A stretch of DNA of 36,600 nt from Candidatus Buchananbacteria bacterium RIFCSPHIGHO2_01_FULL_44_11 (GCA_001817345.1 MHIE01000021.1:1-36600), one strand, 5' to 3'; positions 23,640 through 31,107 are shown, counted from the first letter of the stretch. Translations and numbers: made by a program. The notes: generated by a model not told the origin, from the sequence alone.

Positions 23640-25916
23640 TTAGGGCAGGTGGGAGGCGGCAATACCGTAAATAACTCTGCCGTCCAGGATATAAATCTTT
23701 TTTTGCGACTCCACCACCGCAAAATCTTTTAAATCTTTAAAATTGGCGGAGTGGTATTGGCTGATTAATTTTCCGGCTTTGCTGATAACCACTAACCGTT
23801 GGCTGGCCGGGTCTAAGATGTATAAGTAATCTGAGCCCTCACTGGTTTTAATTTTTGTCGGTGCCATCAAAGCTGGTTCAACTAGCGGGGGAGTGAAATC
23901 AACTTTTTTGCCTTTTTCCAGTTTTAAGATTTCGCCGTTATTTTTTAAAACCCAAAGAAAACCGTCAATAGTCAAAGAAACCGCATTCTTTAAATCGGCG
24001 GTGTCGTCTTCCAGCCAGTCGGTGACTTGGCCGTAGCTATTGTCGTTTTTATTGTAACGGTAAATTTGGCCATTAGTTTGATCCAACAAGTAAAGTCGAT
24101 TGGCGTATATGACTAAATCGGAAATTTTTGAACCTTCTTTGATTGCGATTGACACCTCTTTAATGGTGTCGTTAGCTAAAGAAAAAGAAAATATTTTTTG
24201 TTCACTATTGATAAACAGCAGCTCATTGTTACTGCCAACCGTGCCGCCGGTAAAATTGCCCGTATTGGCATTGTCAGAAAAAATGCCGGCAATTACCCGG
24301 GAGGTCACGTTCGCCTTATAGATTGTCTGGTTTCTGGTGTTTTGAGTGTAAATGACGTCTTGCCAGATTAAGGCTAGGTTGGCGATTTTTGCCTGGCCGT
24401 CAAGATTCTGAAAGTTGATCACCTGGACCGGTTCGGCAATCTCAACCCAGTGGCGGAGTTTTTCCAGTTGGGCATCAATATCTTGGTTTAAAGCGGCTAG
24501 GCGGTTTTGTTGGTCAGAATTTTTTGGCTTCAGTCCCAAGACGGCTGCCTTGGCTTCAAGTAACAAAACCTTAGCTTTATTTTCATCGCGGTAGATCAGG
24601 CTAGCTTCCGATTCGTTTTTTTTGGTCTCGGCCGTTTCAACGGCTTGATTAAATAGCACTAAATCTTTTTCCCCTCTATTTTTTATCTGCATGCCGATAA
24701 TGCTTTGGCTTAAAATCAAAACCAGGACCACCGAAATTACCAAGGTGATTTTGCTGGAACGGCTCAGGCGGTTAAATTTGTTCCAGCCGCTATTAATCAT
24801 CAATTTCAGCGGCGGCCAAGTTTTTTGAGTCAAACTTTGTTTTTTTAGTAATTCAAAAGTAGTTTTTGTCCTTTCTCGTATCGGTTGAGTCAAGCTCTGG
24901 ATTTTAGGCAGTCGGGGCAAAGGTATATTTTGACTTAAATTTTTTGGGATTTTGAATTTAGGCAGTGAAATCATTTTTTTACTTAAGCGCTGCTGGCTAT
25001 CCCTGACTTTGGCCAGATAATTCTGAAAAGCGGTATTTAAAATTTTGAGATATTTCTTAGCTTCTGGCAGCAACGACGGCGCTAAGAGTTTTTCGGTTTC
25101 CTCTTCGGTTTTAATCAGTTCTCTCATTGAATCTTTGGAAGCGGCTTGACGGTAGTTGAATTCCTTGGTTACTGCTTGGTCAGGTTCGCCGATGATATTT
25201 TTTTCAATTTCGGCAATTAAAACGCCAAAGTTTTGCCGGCGGCTGGTTTTTTCAAGCACTTGTCTCAGCGCTGAGATTCCCTCATTAGTTGCTTGGGTGC
25301 TAGTAACGATATTTTTAATTTTTTCCAAGGAAAAGTAATCAAAAACGTTATTAGTAGCGATTAAAACTATATCTTTTTGGTTAATCCGGCCAGTGATGAC
25401 CTGGGAAAATATTTTTAACGGATTGGGGCTGGCGACCGGCGTATGGCTGGCTTCCAAGATATCAATAATCCGGTAGTCATTTTTTTTCAGATTTTGAAGA
25501 AGAAAAATATTGATTTTACCGATTTGACTGAAAATAATCTGCCGTTGGACAATGACACCCAAAACGATGCTGGTTTTTTCCAGGTCTAAGTTGGCTTTTT
25601 CACTTTCTAAAAAAGAGGCGATGGTCAAATTAATTTTCTGTAAAGTATTTTCAAAATTATTTTCCAGATCATATTCTTCAATCTCCTGGGCGTTAGTAGT
25701 CAAGCTGTAATATCTGGTTTTTAATTCTTCGGTAATCAGGTCGATCAGTTCGGGTATTTTCGGATCCGGATTGTCAATTTCAATCAGACCAAAAAGCCGG
25801 CCAAATTTTTTCTCCAGTGTCCTGGTCGGTTTGGAGATAAATGACCGAACGATTGTTTTTTTAACCTCCGGATAGTCAATGACAAAATGATTGATTTTAG
25901 CTCGGAAATAATCCAT
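23640..25916 (-). CDS. Large membrane protein: PP2C-like domain, one TM helix, propeller-like C-terminus
   Basis: The 758-aa product has three parts. Residues 1 to about 290 show a PP2C-like rhythm (IVLGVIVQRQIIFSQIGKINIFLL; KDIVLIATNNVFDYFSLEKI), but the Asp metal ligands of active PP2C enzymes (DGxx, ATDG) are not seen, suggesting a pseudophosphatase. A basic linker and one transmembrane helix (ITLVISVVLVLILSQSIIG) follow around residues 390-412. After a helical stretch, residues from about 500 contain beta-repeats (NNELLFINSEQKIFSFSL, YANRLYLLDQTNGQIYRY, LWVLKNNGEILKLE) typical of propellers. The propeller is probably outside the cell. Function unknown. Confidence 0.75.
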   Translation of the reverse strand: MDYFRAKINHFVIDYPEVKKTIVRSFISKPTRTLEKKFGRLFGLIEIDNPDPKIPELIDLITEELKTRYYSLTTNAQEIEEYDLENNFENTLQKINLTIASFLESEKANLDLEKTSIVLGVIVQRQIIFSQIGKINIFLLQNLKKNDYRIIDILEASHTPVASPNPLKIFSQVITGRINQKDIVLIATNNVFDYFSLEKIKNIVTSTQATNEGISALRQVLEKTSRRQNFGVLIAEIEKNIIGEPDQAVTKEFNYRQAASKDSMRELIKTEEETEKLLAPSLLPEAKKYLKILNTAFQNYLAKVRDSQQRLSKKMISLPKFKIPKNLSQNIPLPRLPKIQSLTQPIRERTKTTFELLKKQSLTQKTWPPLKLMINSGWNKFNRLSRSSKITLVISVVLVLILSQSIIGMQIKNRGEKDLVLFNQAVETAETKKNESEASLIYRDENKAKVLLLEAKAAVLGLKPKNSDQQNRLAALNQDIDAQLEKLRHWVEIAEPVQVINFQNLDGQAKIANLALIWQDVIYTQNTRNQTIYKANVTSRVIAGIFSDNANTGNFTGGTVGSNNELLFINSEQKIFSFSLANDTIKEVSIAIKEGSKISDLVIYANRLYLLDQTNGQIYRYNKNDNSYGQVTDWLEDDTADLKNAVSLTIDGFLWVLKNNGEILKLEKGKKVDFTPPLVEPALMAPTKIKTSEGSDYLYILDPASQRLVVISKAGKLISQYHSANFKDLKDFAVVESQKKIYILDGRVIYGIAASHLP

Positions 25917-26009
25917 GGCCGGTGTTTGGTTGCGATTAATTAATGTCTATATTATAATATAATTAAGGTTTTTCGTAAACCATAATCGCATTTCGTATGG
26001 AGGTATATG

Positions 26010-26139
26010 CCCCGTTAGAAATCGATGATTGATTCTAAAATGTCATATTTATTTGATATTTGCAATAAAGCCAATCGGTATCCAGTATTCAAAAACCGAT
26101 AACCGTTCATAATTTTTTTATTCTTAATTTCTAACGGGG
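26010..26139. mobile_element. CCCCGTTAGA element at a start codon (130 bp)
   Basis: The termini CCCCGTTAGAAAT and ATTTCTAACGGGG are a perfect 13-bp inverse pair. The exact 4-bp duplication TATG lies at 26006-26009 and 26140-26143. The right copy supplies the ATG of the next gene. The interior has an ATCGGT/ACCGAT stem and no ORF. Confidence 0.85.
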
Positions 26140-26140
26140 T

Positions 26141-26743
26141 ATGCTTGAACAACTTTTTGGTTCAAAAACCCGGGTGAATTTATTGGGTTTATTTTTGAAT
26201 AACCCCGCCCAGCCTTACTACCTTAGACAGCTGGCCCGGAAATTTAAGATCCAGCTTAACTCCATTAGGCGTGAGGTTGAAAATTTAGAGAAATTCGGTG
26301 TTATCAAGTCAGTGAGTCAACCCCAGGCGGAGCCGGGGAAAAGATCGGTCAAGGCAAAAAAGCCGGGGAGTAAGAAGTATTTCTTGGCTAACACCAGTTT
26401 TATTCTTTACCCCGAGCTTAAAGCCTTATTGATTAAAGCCCAGCTGCTGTTGGAAAAAAGTTTTGTCCGGGAAGTGGAAAAGATGGCTCGGTTGAAACTT
26501 TTGATTCTAACCGGTATTTTTGTCGGCCGGGAGGGTTTTGCCACCGATATCTTGCTGGTGGGTGGCGTTAACCATCGCCGGCTATCGTTTTTAATTAAAA
26601 GGTTTGAAAAAGAGCTGAACCGAGAGATCAATTATACGGTTATGACTTATCAGGAGTACAAATACCGTCACGATATCACCGATCGGTTTCTTTACGAAAT
26701 TTTGGGCGGCAAAAAAATTGTGATTGTCAATAAACTGGATTAA
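26141..26743 (+). CDS. Winged-helix regulator with a nucleotidyltransferase-like C-terminal region
   Basis: The 200-aa product begins with a winged helix-turn-helix of ArsR/MarR style (FGSKTRVNLLGLFLNN, YYLRQLARKFKIQLNSIRREVENLEKFGVI). A Lys-rich linker follows, then a C-terminal part with LILTGIFVG and ATDILLVGGVNHRRL, recalling MNT-type nucleotidyltransferase folds without a clear catalytic GS/DxD. Its ATG is the target duplication of the element just upstream, so its original promoter and leader have been moved 134 bp away. The hydrolase gene follows after 2 nt. Confidence 0.75.
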   Translation: MLEQLFGSKTRVNLLGLFLNNPAQPYYLRQLARKFKIQLNSIRREVENLEKFGVIKSVSQPQAEPGKRSVKAKKPGSKKYFLANTSFILYPELKALLIKAQLLLEKSFVREVEKMARLKLLILTGIFVGREGFATDILLVGGVNHRRLSFLIKRFEKELNREINYTVMTYQEYKYRHDITDRFLYEILGGKKIVIVNKLD

Positions 26744-26745
26744 TT

Positions 26746-27561
26746 ATGTATTTTCATGTTCTCCGTCGTTATTTGAGGATGAAATTTTCAGGCTCGGCCC
26801 GGCGGGTTGAGTTAAAAAATAATCAAGGCCGAAAAATTGTCGGCCTCATTGATTTGCCTAAAAACCAAGGCCGATCGCCGGTGGTTGTCATCTGCCACGG
26901 CTTTACCGGCTACAAAGAGGAAATTCATTTGAAGAGTTTAGCTCAAACCCTGGCTAAAAACGGTATTGCCGCCATGCGCTTTGATTTTACCAACGAAAGA
27001 GGGGAAAGCGACGGTACGATTGAAGACATCAATTTCAGCCAAGAGCTGGCGGACTTGAAATCCGTCATTGATTTTATTTCATATCAGGGTTTTATTGATC
27101 CGGCCCGGATTGGTCTGGCCGGTCACAGTATGGGTGGCCAGGTCGCCTTGACTTATGGGCCGACCGATCCGCGGATTAAAGTCTTGGCCGATTTGGCCGG
27201 CGTGGCTTATCGCGGCGCTCAAGACACGGAACTGGAAAAAAAATTACGGGGTAGAGCCGATCATTTTCAAAAAAATGGTTTTTTATTCATCTGGGGTTAT
27301 AAAATTAAATTTGATTTTTATACCGATCTACTCAAGCACGATACTCTCAGTCAAGTGAAAAAAATCAGCATCCCGACTATCATTGTCCACGGCCGGACTG
27401 ATCGGATTGTGCCTTTGAAACATTCTCAGACGGTTTACGAAATTTTAAGGGAACCTAAGCGGCTGGTGGTAATTGACGGTATGCCTCATACCTGGCGGCA
27501 ACCGATTCACTATAAAAAAGTTAATCCTTTGGTCGCGGAATGGTTTAAAAAATATCTATGA
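26746..27561 (+). CDS. Alpha/beta hydrolase (serine esterase/peptidase-like)
   Basis: The 271-aa product has the full hydrolase layout: VVICHGFTGYKEE with the oxyanion loop, GLAGHSMGGQVAL with the nucleophile Ser in GHSMG, an Asp in VHGRTDRIVP and the catalytic His in DGMPHTW. It resembles the dienelactone hydrolase/YqiA-type group. The substrate is unknown. It is 2 nt after the regulator and overlaps tsaB by 4 nt (ATGA), so the three are co-transcribed. Confidence 0.87.
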   Translation: MYFHVLRRYLRMKFSGSARRVELKNNQGRKIVGLIDLPKNQGRSPVVVICHGFTGYKEEIHLKSLAQTLAKNGIAAMRFDFTNERGESDGTIEDINFSQELADLKSVIDFISYQGFIDPARIGLAGHSMGGQVALTYGPTDPRIKVLADLAGVAYRGAQDTELEKKLRGRADHFQKNGFLFIWGYKIKFDFYTDLLKHDTLSQVKKISIPTIIVHGRTDRIVPLKHSQTVYEILREPKRLVVIDGMPHTWRQPIHYKKVNPLVAEWFKKYL

Positions 27562-27983
27562 TTCTTGTTATCAATACGGCTGACGCTAAAAAAGTTTTTA
27601 TTGCTTTAGTTAAGAATGGTCAGGTAGTTCTTAAAAACAATTTTTTAGCCCATCATCGTCAGTCAGAAACATTATTGTCAGCCATAGAGAAAATTTTAAA
27701 AACAGCTAAAACTACGAGCCAAAAACTCCGGGGGATAATCGTCGCTTTGGGACCCGGGCCGTTTACCGCTTTGCGCATCGGAATTGTCATCGCTAATACC
27801 TTATCTTATGCTTTGCAGATTCCGGCCGCCGGCGTTAAATTAACCGGTTTGGAAACTGAGGATGATTTTATTCAGGCGGGTTTGGCCGAGCTGAAAGGCA
27901 AGCGGGGAGTTAGTATTTTAACGCCATTTTACGGCCAGCCACCCAATATTACAAAGTCCAAGCAGCTAAAAGACAACAGCTGA
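27558..27983 (+). CDS. tsaB: TsaB (YeaZ), t6A tRNA modification scaffold
   Basis: TsaB pairs with TsaD to make N6-threonylcarbamoyladenosine on tRNA. The 141-aa product has MILVINTADAKKVFIAL, then HHRQSETLLSAIEKIL and the signature ALGPGPFTALRIGIVIANTL. It is shorter than typical enzymes (about 230 aa) and lacks most of the second half. This shortness is common in Patescibacteria, so it need not be truncated here, although the last residues (YGQPPNITKSKQLKDNS) could be a replaced tail. Confidence 0.83.
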   Translation: MILVINTADAKKVFIALVKNGQVVLKNNFLAHHRQSETLLSAIEKILKTAKTTSQKLRGIIVALGPGPFTALRIGIVIANTLSYALQIPAAGVKLTGLETEDDFIQAGLAELKGKRGVSILTPFYGQPPNITKSKQLKDNS

Positions 27984-27991
27984 ATTAATTT

Positions 27992-28078
27992 ATGCCCAAC
28001 AACAATAAAAAGATTTTGCTTGTCGAAGATGACCCCGCCCCAAGCTCGCGAATCACTGTCTTGATGTCAGTTGTTTAG
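27992..28078 (+). pseudogene. Truncated response-regulator 5' end fused to a CCCCGC-ended element
   Basis: MPNNNKKILLVEDDP repeats the start of the intact regulator at 28289 (MSNSNKKILLVEDDP). The DNA differs at synonymous sites, as between paralogs. Similarity ends exactly at GACCCC, where the element at 28033 begins, and the frame stops at 28078. This mirrors the arrangement at secA. Confidence 0.7.
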
Positions 28079-28149
28079 GGGGGGGGCGCGGAATCCGCCT
28101 TCGGCTGCCACCCGCTAAATCGAAATTTGTTTCACAGTTTGGAGCGGGG
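28033..28149. mobile_element. CCCCGC-ended inverted-repeat element (copy 2)
   Basis: The left end CCCCGCCCCAAGCT and right end AGTTTGGAGCGGGG are inverse with two mismatches. The right flank is CGAG, then a nested CCCCGTTAGA element, then CGAGACGAGG with ATTAT, the same right flank as copy 1 at 8484. There is no ORF beyond the fused fragment. The interior has a TCCGCCTTCGGC stem like copy 1. Confidence 0.65.
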
Positions 28150-28153
28150 CGAG

Positions 28154-28250
28154 CCCCGTTAGAGTTTCCGGCGTCATGTCAATAACTAATCTGGATTAAT
28201 TTATAACCGACCAACTACGCATAATCCAGCCTCGTTAAACTCTAACGGGG
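28154..28250. mobile_element. CCCCGTTAGA element nested in copy 2 flank (97 bp)
   Basis: The termini CCCCGTTAGAGTTT and AAACTCTAACGGGG are a perfect 14-bp inverse pair. The exact 4-bp duplication is CGAG at 28150-28153 and 28251-28254. An inner CTGGATTA/TAATCCAG stem is present. It has the same length as the element at 21916, and both begin CCCCGTTAGAGTTT followed by (A/C)CGGCG. Confidence 0.85.
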
Positions 28251-28288
28251 CGAGACGAGGCATTATTTAGTCTTAATTAATAGGTTTT

Positions 28289-28675
28289 ATGTCAAATAGT
28301 AATAAGAAGATTCTATTGGTCGAAGATGACCCCGACTTGTTGTTTTTAATGAAAAAGAAACTGACAGACGAACATATTTTTGAAGTCATCACTGCCGAAA
28401 CCGGCCAGCAAGCTTTGGAGCTGATTAATTCTCAGCCGCCTGATTTAATTCTACTTGATATTTTGCTGCCGGATATTGACGGCATGACAATTTTAAACGA
28501 CATCTCCAGCCGGCCGGAGACTAAAAATATTCCCGTGATTATTTTAAGCAACTTGGCCGATCAGGGCGCTTTTGAACAGGTAGCCGCCATTGGTCATTAC
28601 GAGTATTTGATTAAGGCAAAAACTGAATTGCAAGAAGTGGTAAAAAAAATCAAAATCCGTTTAAACATTAATTGA
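28289..28675 (+). CDS. Single-domain response regulator
   Basis: The 128-aa CheY-like receiver has the acidic pair in LLVEDDPD, the phosphoacceptor Asp in LILLDILLPDIDG and the switch Ser in IILSNLAD. The C-terminal Lys is in YLIKAKTE. There is no output domain. An N-terminal fragment of a paralog lies just upstream, so a tandem pair probably existed. No kinase gene is in the window. Confidence 0.9.
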   Translation: MSNSNKKILLVEDDPDLLFLMKKKLTDEHIFEVITAETGQQALELINSQPPDLILLDILLPDIDGMTILNDISSRPETKNIPVIILSNLADQGAFEQVAAIGHYEYLIKAKTELQEVVKKIKIRLNIN

Positions 28676-28693
28676 AGCCTAAATGAACCCGAG

Positions 28694-28848
28694 TGTCATT
28701 GCGACCCCGCCGTTTCTGTTTAACTAAAGATAAACAGAAACGGCGGGGGAAGCAATCCCCTTGGCAAGATAGACCCCTCGGTCCCCTCGGGATGACGCTT
28801 CGCGTCAGATTGCTTCGTCGCTCACTGTCGTTCGCTCCTCGCAATGAC
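28694..28848. repeat. TCATTGCGA...TCGCAATGA repeat with an internal 18-bp hairpin
   Basis: Outer TGTCATTGCGA and TCGCAATGAC are inverse and enclose GAAGCAATC and GATTGCTTCG words. The same repeat type is at 34242-34337. Inside, 28705-28748 is a perfect 18-bp inverted repeat ending CCCCGCC/GGCGGGG with an 8-nt loop, which interrupts the repeat after GCGA. Confidence 0.75.
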
Positions 28849-28897
28849 TAAAATATATTAAATTAAAGACTAAAAACGAATTTCGTATTCACGCTTG

Positions 28898-28924
28898 TCT
28901 GCTTTGCCAAAAGCAGATTTTTTT
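28898..28924 (+). terminator. Terminator downstream of the response regulator
   Basis: TCTGCTTT pairs perfectly with AAAGCAGA around a 4-nt loop and is followed by seven T. Confidence 0.8.
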
Positions 28925-28936
28925 ATTGTATTTAAG

Positions 28937-28958
28937 GTGGATAAAAATATTTATCCAC
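28937..28958. promoter_or_regulatory. GTGGATAAA/TTTATCCAC palindrome (DnaA-box-like pair)
   Basis: Inverted copies of a 9-mer. The right one extends to TTATCCACA, the consensus DnaA box. It lies upstream of the mraZ region, whose operator also contains GTGGATAAAA. Binding by DnaA or MraZ is inference. Confidence 0.45.
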
Positions 28959-29048
28959 ACATTTTGAAATAAAATTGACAATAGTGGCAAATATTGTTCA
29001 AAAAGTGCCTGATTAAACCATTTTTACCGGGTGCTGTTAAGTGGTTGA

Positions 29049-29142
29049 CCCCGTTAGAAATTTGATTTAGAAAGGATCATTATTAATCTTTTTATCTTAT
29101 TTTATTGAAATATTTCTTGATTTCTCGGAATTTCTAACGGGG
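29049..29142. mobile_element. CCCCGTTAGA element at the mraZ -35 box (94 bp)
   Basis: The termini CCCCGTTAGAAATT and AATTTCTAACGGGG are perfect inverses. The exact 4-bp duplication is TTGA at 29045-29048 and 29143-29146. The right TTGA begins the TTGACA of the mraZ promoter. The interior is AT-rich without an ORF. Confidence 0.88.
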
Positions 29143-29171
29143 TTGACAGTATTGTCTAGGTGGGGTAAAAT
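29143..29171 (+). promoter_or_regulatory. Promoter of the mraZ-led division/wall cluster
   Basis: TTGACA at 29143-29148, 17-nt spacer, TAAAAT at 29166-29171. Confidence 0.8.
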
Positions 29172-29180
29172 AATAGTGTA

Positions 29181-29210
29181 GTGGTGTGAAGTGGATAAAA
29201 GTGGGGATAA
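29181..29210 (+). promoter_or_regulatory. MraZ operator: three 10-bp GTGG repeats
   Basis: GTGGTGTGAA, GTGGATAAAA and GTGGGGATAA follow one another with exact 10-bp spacing, just downstream of the -10 box. MraZ is known to bind tandem G-rich boxes at one-helical-turn spacing in its own promoter, so autoregulation is likely. Confidence 0.7.
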
Positions 29211-29242
29211 CTTAGATAGCAGGTGCATAAACCAAAACTTCT

Positions 29243-29674
29243 ATGTTTATCGGTGAATACCAACACAATATAGACCCCAAAGGCCGGTTGGCCGTACCGG
29301 CTAAATTTCGCAAAGATTTGGCCAAAGGGGCAGTCGTGACCAAAGGTCTGGATAATTGCCTTTTTTTGTACCCCAAACTTGAGTGGCAAAAACTGGCCGA
29401 TAAATTGGCGGCTTTGCCCATTGCCCGGGCCAATAGTCGGGCGTTTAGCCGTCTAATGCTGGCTGGAGCGATGGACGTGGAAATAGACGGTCAGGGTCGG
29501 ATGTTGATTCCCGATTACCTGCGCCGTTACGCCGGTTTGAAAAAAAATACCATTATCGCCGGTTTGTACAATCGGTTGGAAATTTGGGATCAGGCGATGT
29601 GGAATAAATACAAGGCCGGCACGGAAACCAAAAGCGGCGACATCGCCGAGGCTTTAGGCGAACTTGGGGTCTAA
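29243..29674 (+). CDS. mraZ: Transcriptional regulator MraZ
   Basis: MraZ is a double AbrB-like DNA-binding protein that controls the dcw cluster. The 143-aa product shows both halves: MFIGEYQHNIDPKGRLAVP with KFRKDL, and VEIDGQGRMLIPDYLRRYA. Normal length. It starts without SD 32 nt after the operator repeats. Confidence 0.95.
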   Translation: MFIGEYQHNIDPKGRLAVPAKFRKDLAKGAVVTKGLDNCLFLYPKLEWQKLADKLAALPIARANSRAFSRLMLAGAMDVEIDGQGRMLIPDYLRRYAGLKKNTIIAGLYNRLEIWDQAMWNKYKAGTETKSGDIAEALGELGV

Positions 29675-29691
29675 GGCAAAATTTTAAAACT

Positions 29692-30630
29692 ATGGAAAAT
29701 TTTCACCAGCCAGTGTTGTTAGATCAAGTGATTCATTATCTGGCACCCAAGTCCAATCAGAATTTTGTTGACTGCACTTTGGGCGGCGGCGGTCATGCGA
29801 GCGAGATTTTAAAAAGAACAGCACCCGCCGGTTTATTGCTGGGAATTGACCTGGATCCGAGTGCTATCCAACTCACCCAGGACGCCACCAAAATTTACAA
29901 AAATCGAATTGGTCTAGTCAAAGATAATTTTAAAAATTTAAAACAAATATTAAATGATTCCCAGTTTAGTCGAGTTAACGGCATTTTATTTGATCTTGGC
30001 CTATCATCTAATCAGCTGCAAGATCACGCCCGAGGTTTCAGTTTTTTGGCGTCAGGAACGTTAGACATGCGTTTTGGCGCTCAGTCCGATTTAACCGCTT
30101 CAAAAATTCTTAATACTTGGTCGGCCGAAGACTTAATCAAAATTTTTCAACAATACGGAGAAGAAAAGTTAGCCCGACCGATTGCCTTAAGAATCGTAGA
30201 AGCGCGAAGCAAGCGACCAATCAGTTTATCGCAAGAGATTGTGGAAATTGTTTCCGCTGTTTACAAAAAATATTATCGCGCCAAATCAAAAATTAATCCG
30301 GCGACCAAAATTTTCCAAGCCCTAAGAATAGCGGTTAACGATGAATTGGAAAACTTAAGGCAAGTTTTGCCCCAAGCCGTCGAATCCTTGCCGGCTGGCG
30401 GCCGGCTGGCGGTCCTCAGCTATCACTCTCTGGAAGACAAAATCGTAAAGAATTTTTTTCAGCAAGAGGCTAAGGATTGTCTTTGTCCGCCTCAAATTCC
30501 GGTTTGCCGTTGCGGCCACAAAAAAACTTTGAAGATAATGACGAAAAAACCAATTATTCCCACGGCTGAAGAAATTTTTCAGAATCCCCGAAGTCGCAGC
30601 GCCAAACTGAGAGTGGCCGAAAAAGTCTGA
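29692..30630 (+). CDS. rsmH: 16S rRNA (cytosine1402-N4)-methyltransferase
   Basis: RsmH (MraW) methylates C1402 in the ribosomal P site. The 312-aa product has HQPVLLDQVIHYL, the SAM motif DCTLGGGGHASEIL, ILFDLGLSSNQLQDHARGFSF and LDMRFG. The C-terminal LSYHSLEDKIVKNFF, ending in NPRSRSAKLRVAEKV, is diagnostic. It lies 17 nt after mraZ, the usual order. Confidence 0.97.
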   Translation: MENFHQPVLLDQVIHYLAPKSNQNFVDCTLGGGGHASEILKRTAPAGLLLGIDLDPSAIQLTQDATKIYKNRIGLVKDNFKNLKQILNDSQFSRVNGILFDLGLSSNQLQDHARGFSFLASGTLDMRFGAQSDLTASKILNTWSAEDLIKIFQQYGEEKLARPIALRIVEARSKRPISLSQEIVEIVSAVYKKYYRAKSKINPATKIFQALRIAVNDELENLRQVLPQAVESLPAGGRLAVLSYHSLEDKIVKNFFQQEAKDCLCPPQIPVCRCGHKKTLKIMTKKPIIPTAEEIFQNPRSRSAKLRVAEKV

Positions 30631-30698
30631 CACGGCGTCACTCCCAACCGTTAAATTAATTAACTTAAAAATAAAAAACAAAAATAAAAAACAAAAAT

Positions 30699-31058
30699 AT
30701 GTCTAAATTTTTTCATCTGGCTAAAGCCATGAGCCGCCAACCAAAACCAAAAATAAAATCAGCCAAGCTAATCAAATTTAACGTTCAGGTCTTAAATTCC
30801 GTCATTTTAACCCTGGTGATTTTTTTGGGTGTGACTTATTTAGTTCAAATCAATGGCTTGGTCAGCCAAGGCTATCAAATTAAGGATTTAGAGGTAGAAA
30901 TCAGCCAATTGCAGCAGGCGGCTGATGACCTAAGACTTGAATCGTTGGGGCTGCAGTCAATGGATAACGTCCAGGGCAAGATCAGCCAACTTAATATGGT
31001 TGAAGCCGGTCCGGTTGAGTATCTCCAGGTGACGCCGCTAGTCGCTGTCGCCAGATAA
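30699..31058 (+). CDS. ftsL: FtsL-like cell division protein
   Basis: The 119-aa product has a short basic N-terminus, one transmembrane helix (VILTLVIFLGVTYLVQI) and a heptad-like coiled coil (IKDLEVEISQLQQAADDLRLES), then a tail. This is the small bitopic shape of FtsL, and its position between rsmH and ftsI is the FtsL position. Sequence identity is low in this family, so the name rests on topology and context. Confidence 0.75.
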   Translation: MSKFFHLAKAMSRQPKPKIKSAKLIKFNVQVLNSVILTLVIFLGVTYLVQINGLVSQGYQIKDLEVEISQLQQAADDLRLESLGLQSMDNVQGKISQLNMVEAGPVEYLQVTPLVAVAR

Positions 31059-31107
31059 TTGGTACTCTTGATGAATTAAATATTTTTCCATAATTCTAGT
31101 TGCGGCT

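Noticed and set aside
28894-28990. Replication origin near the DnaA-box-like palindrome
   Set aside because: Only two box-like words occur, dnaA/dnaN are absent, and there is no AT-rich unwinding array. Not enough to call an origin.
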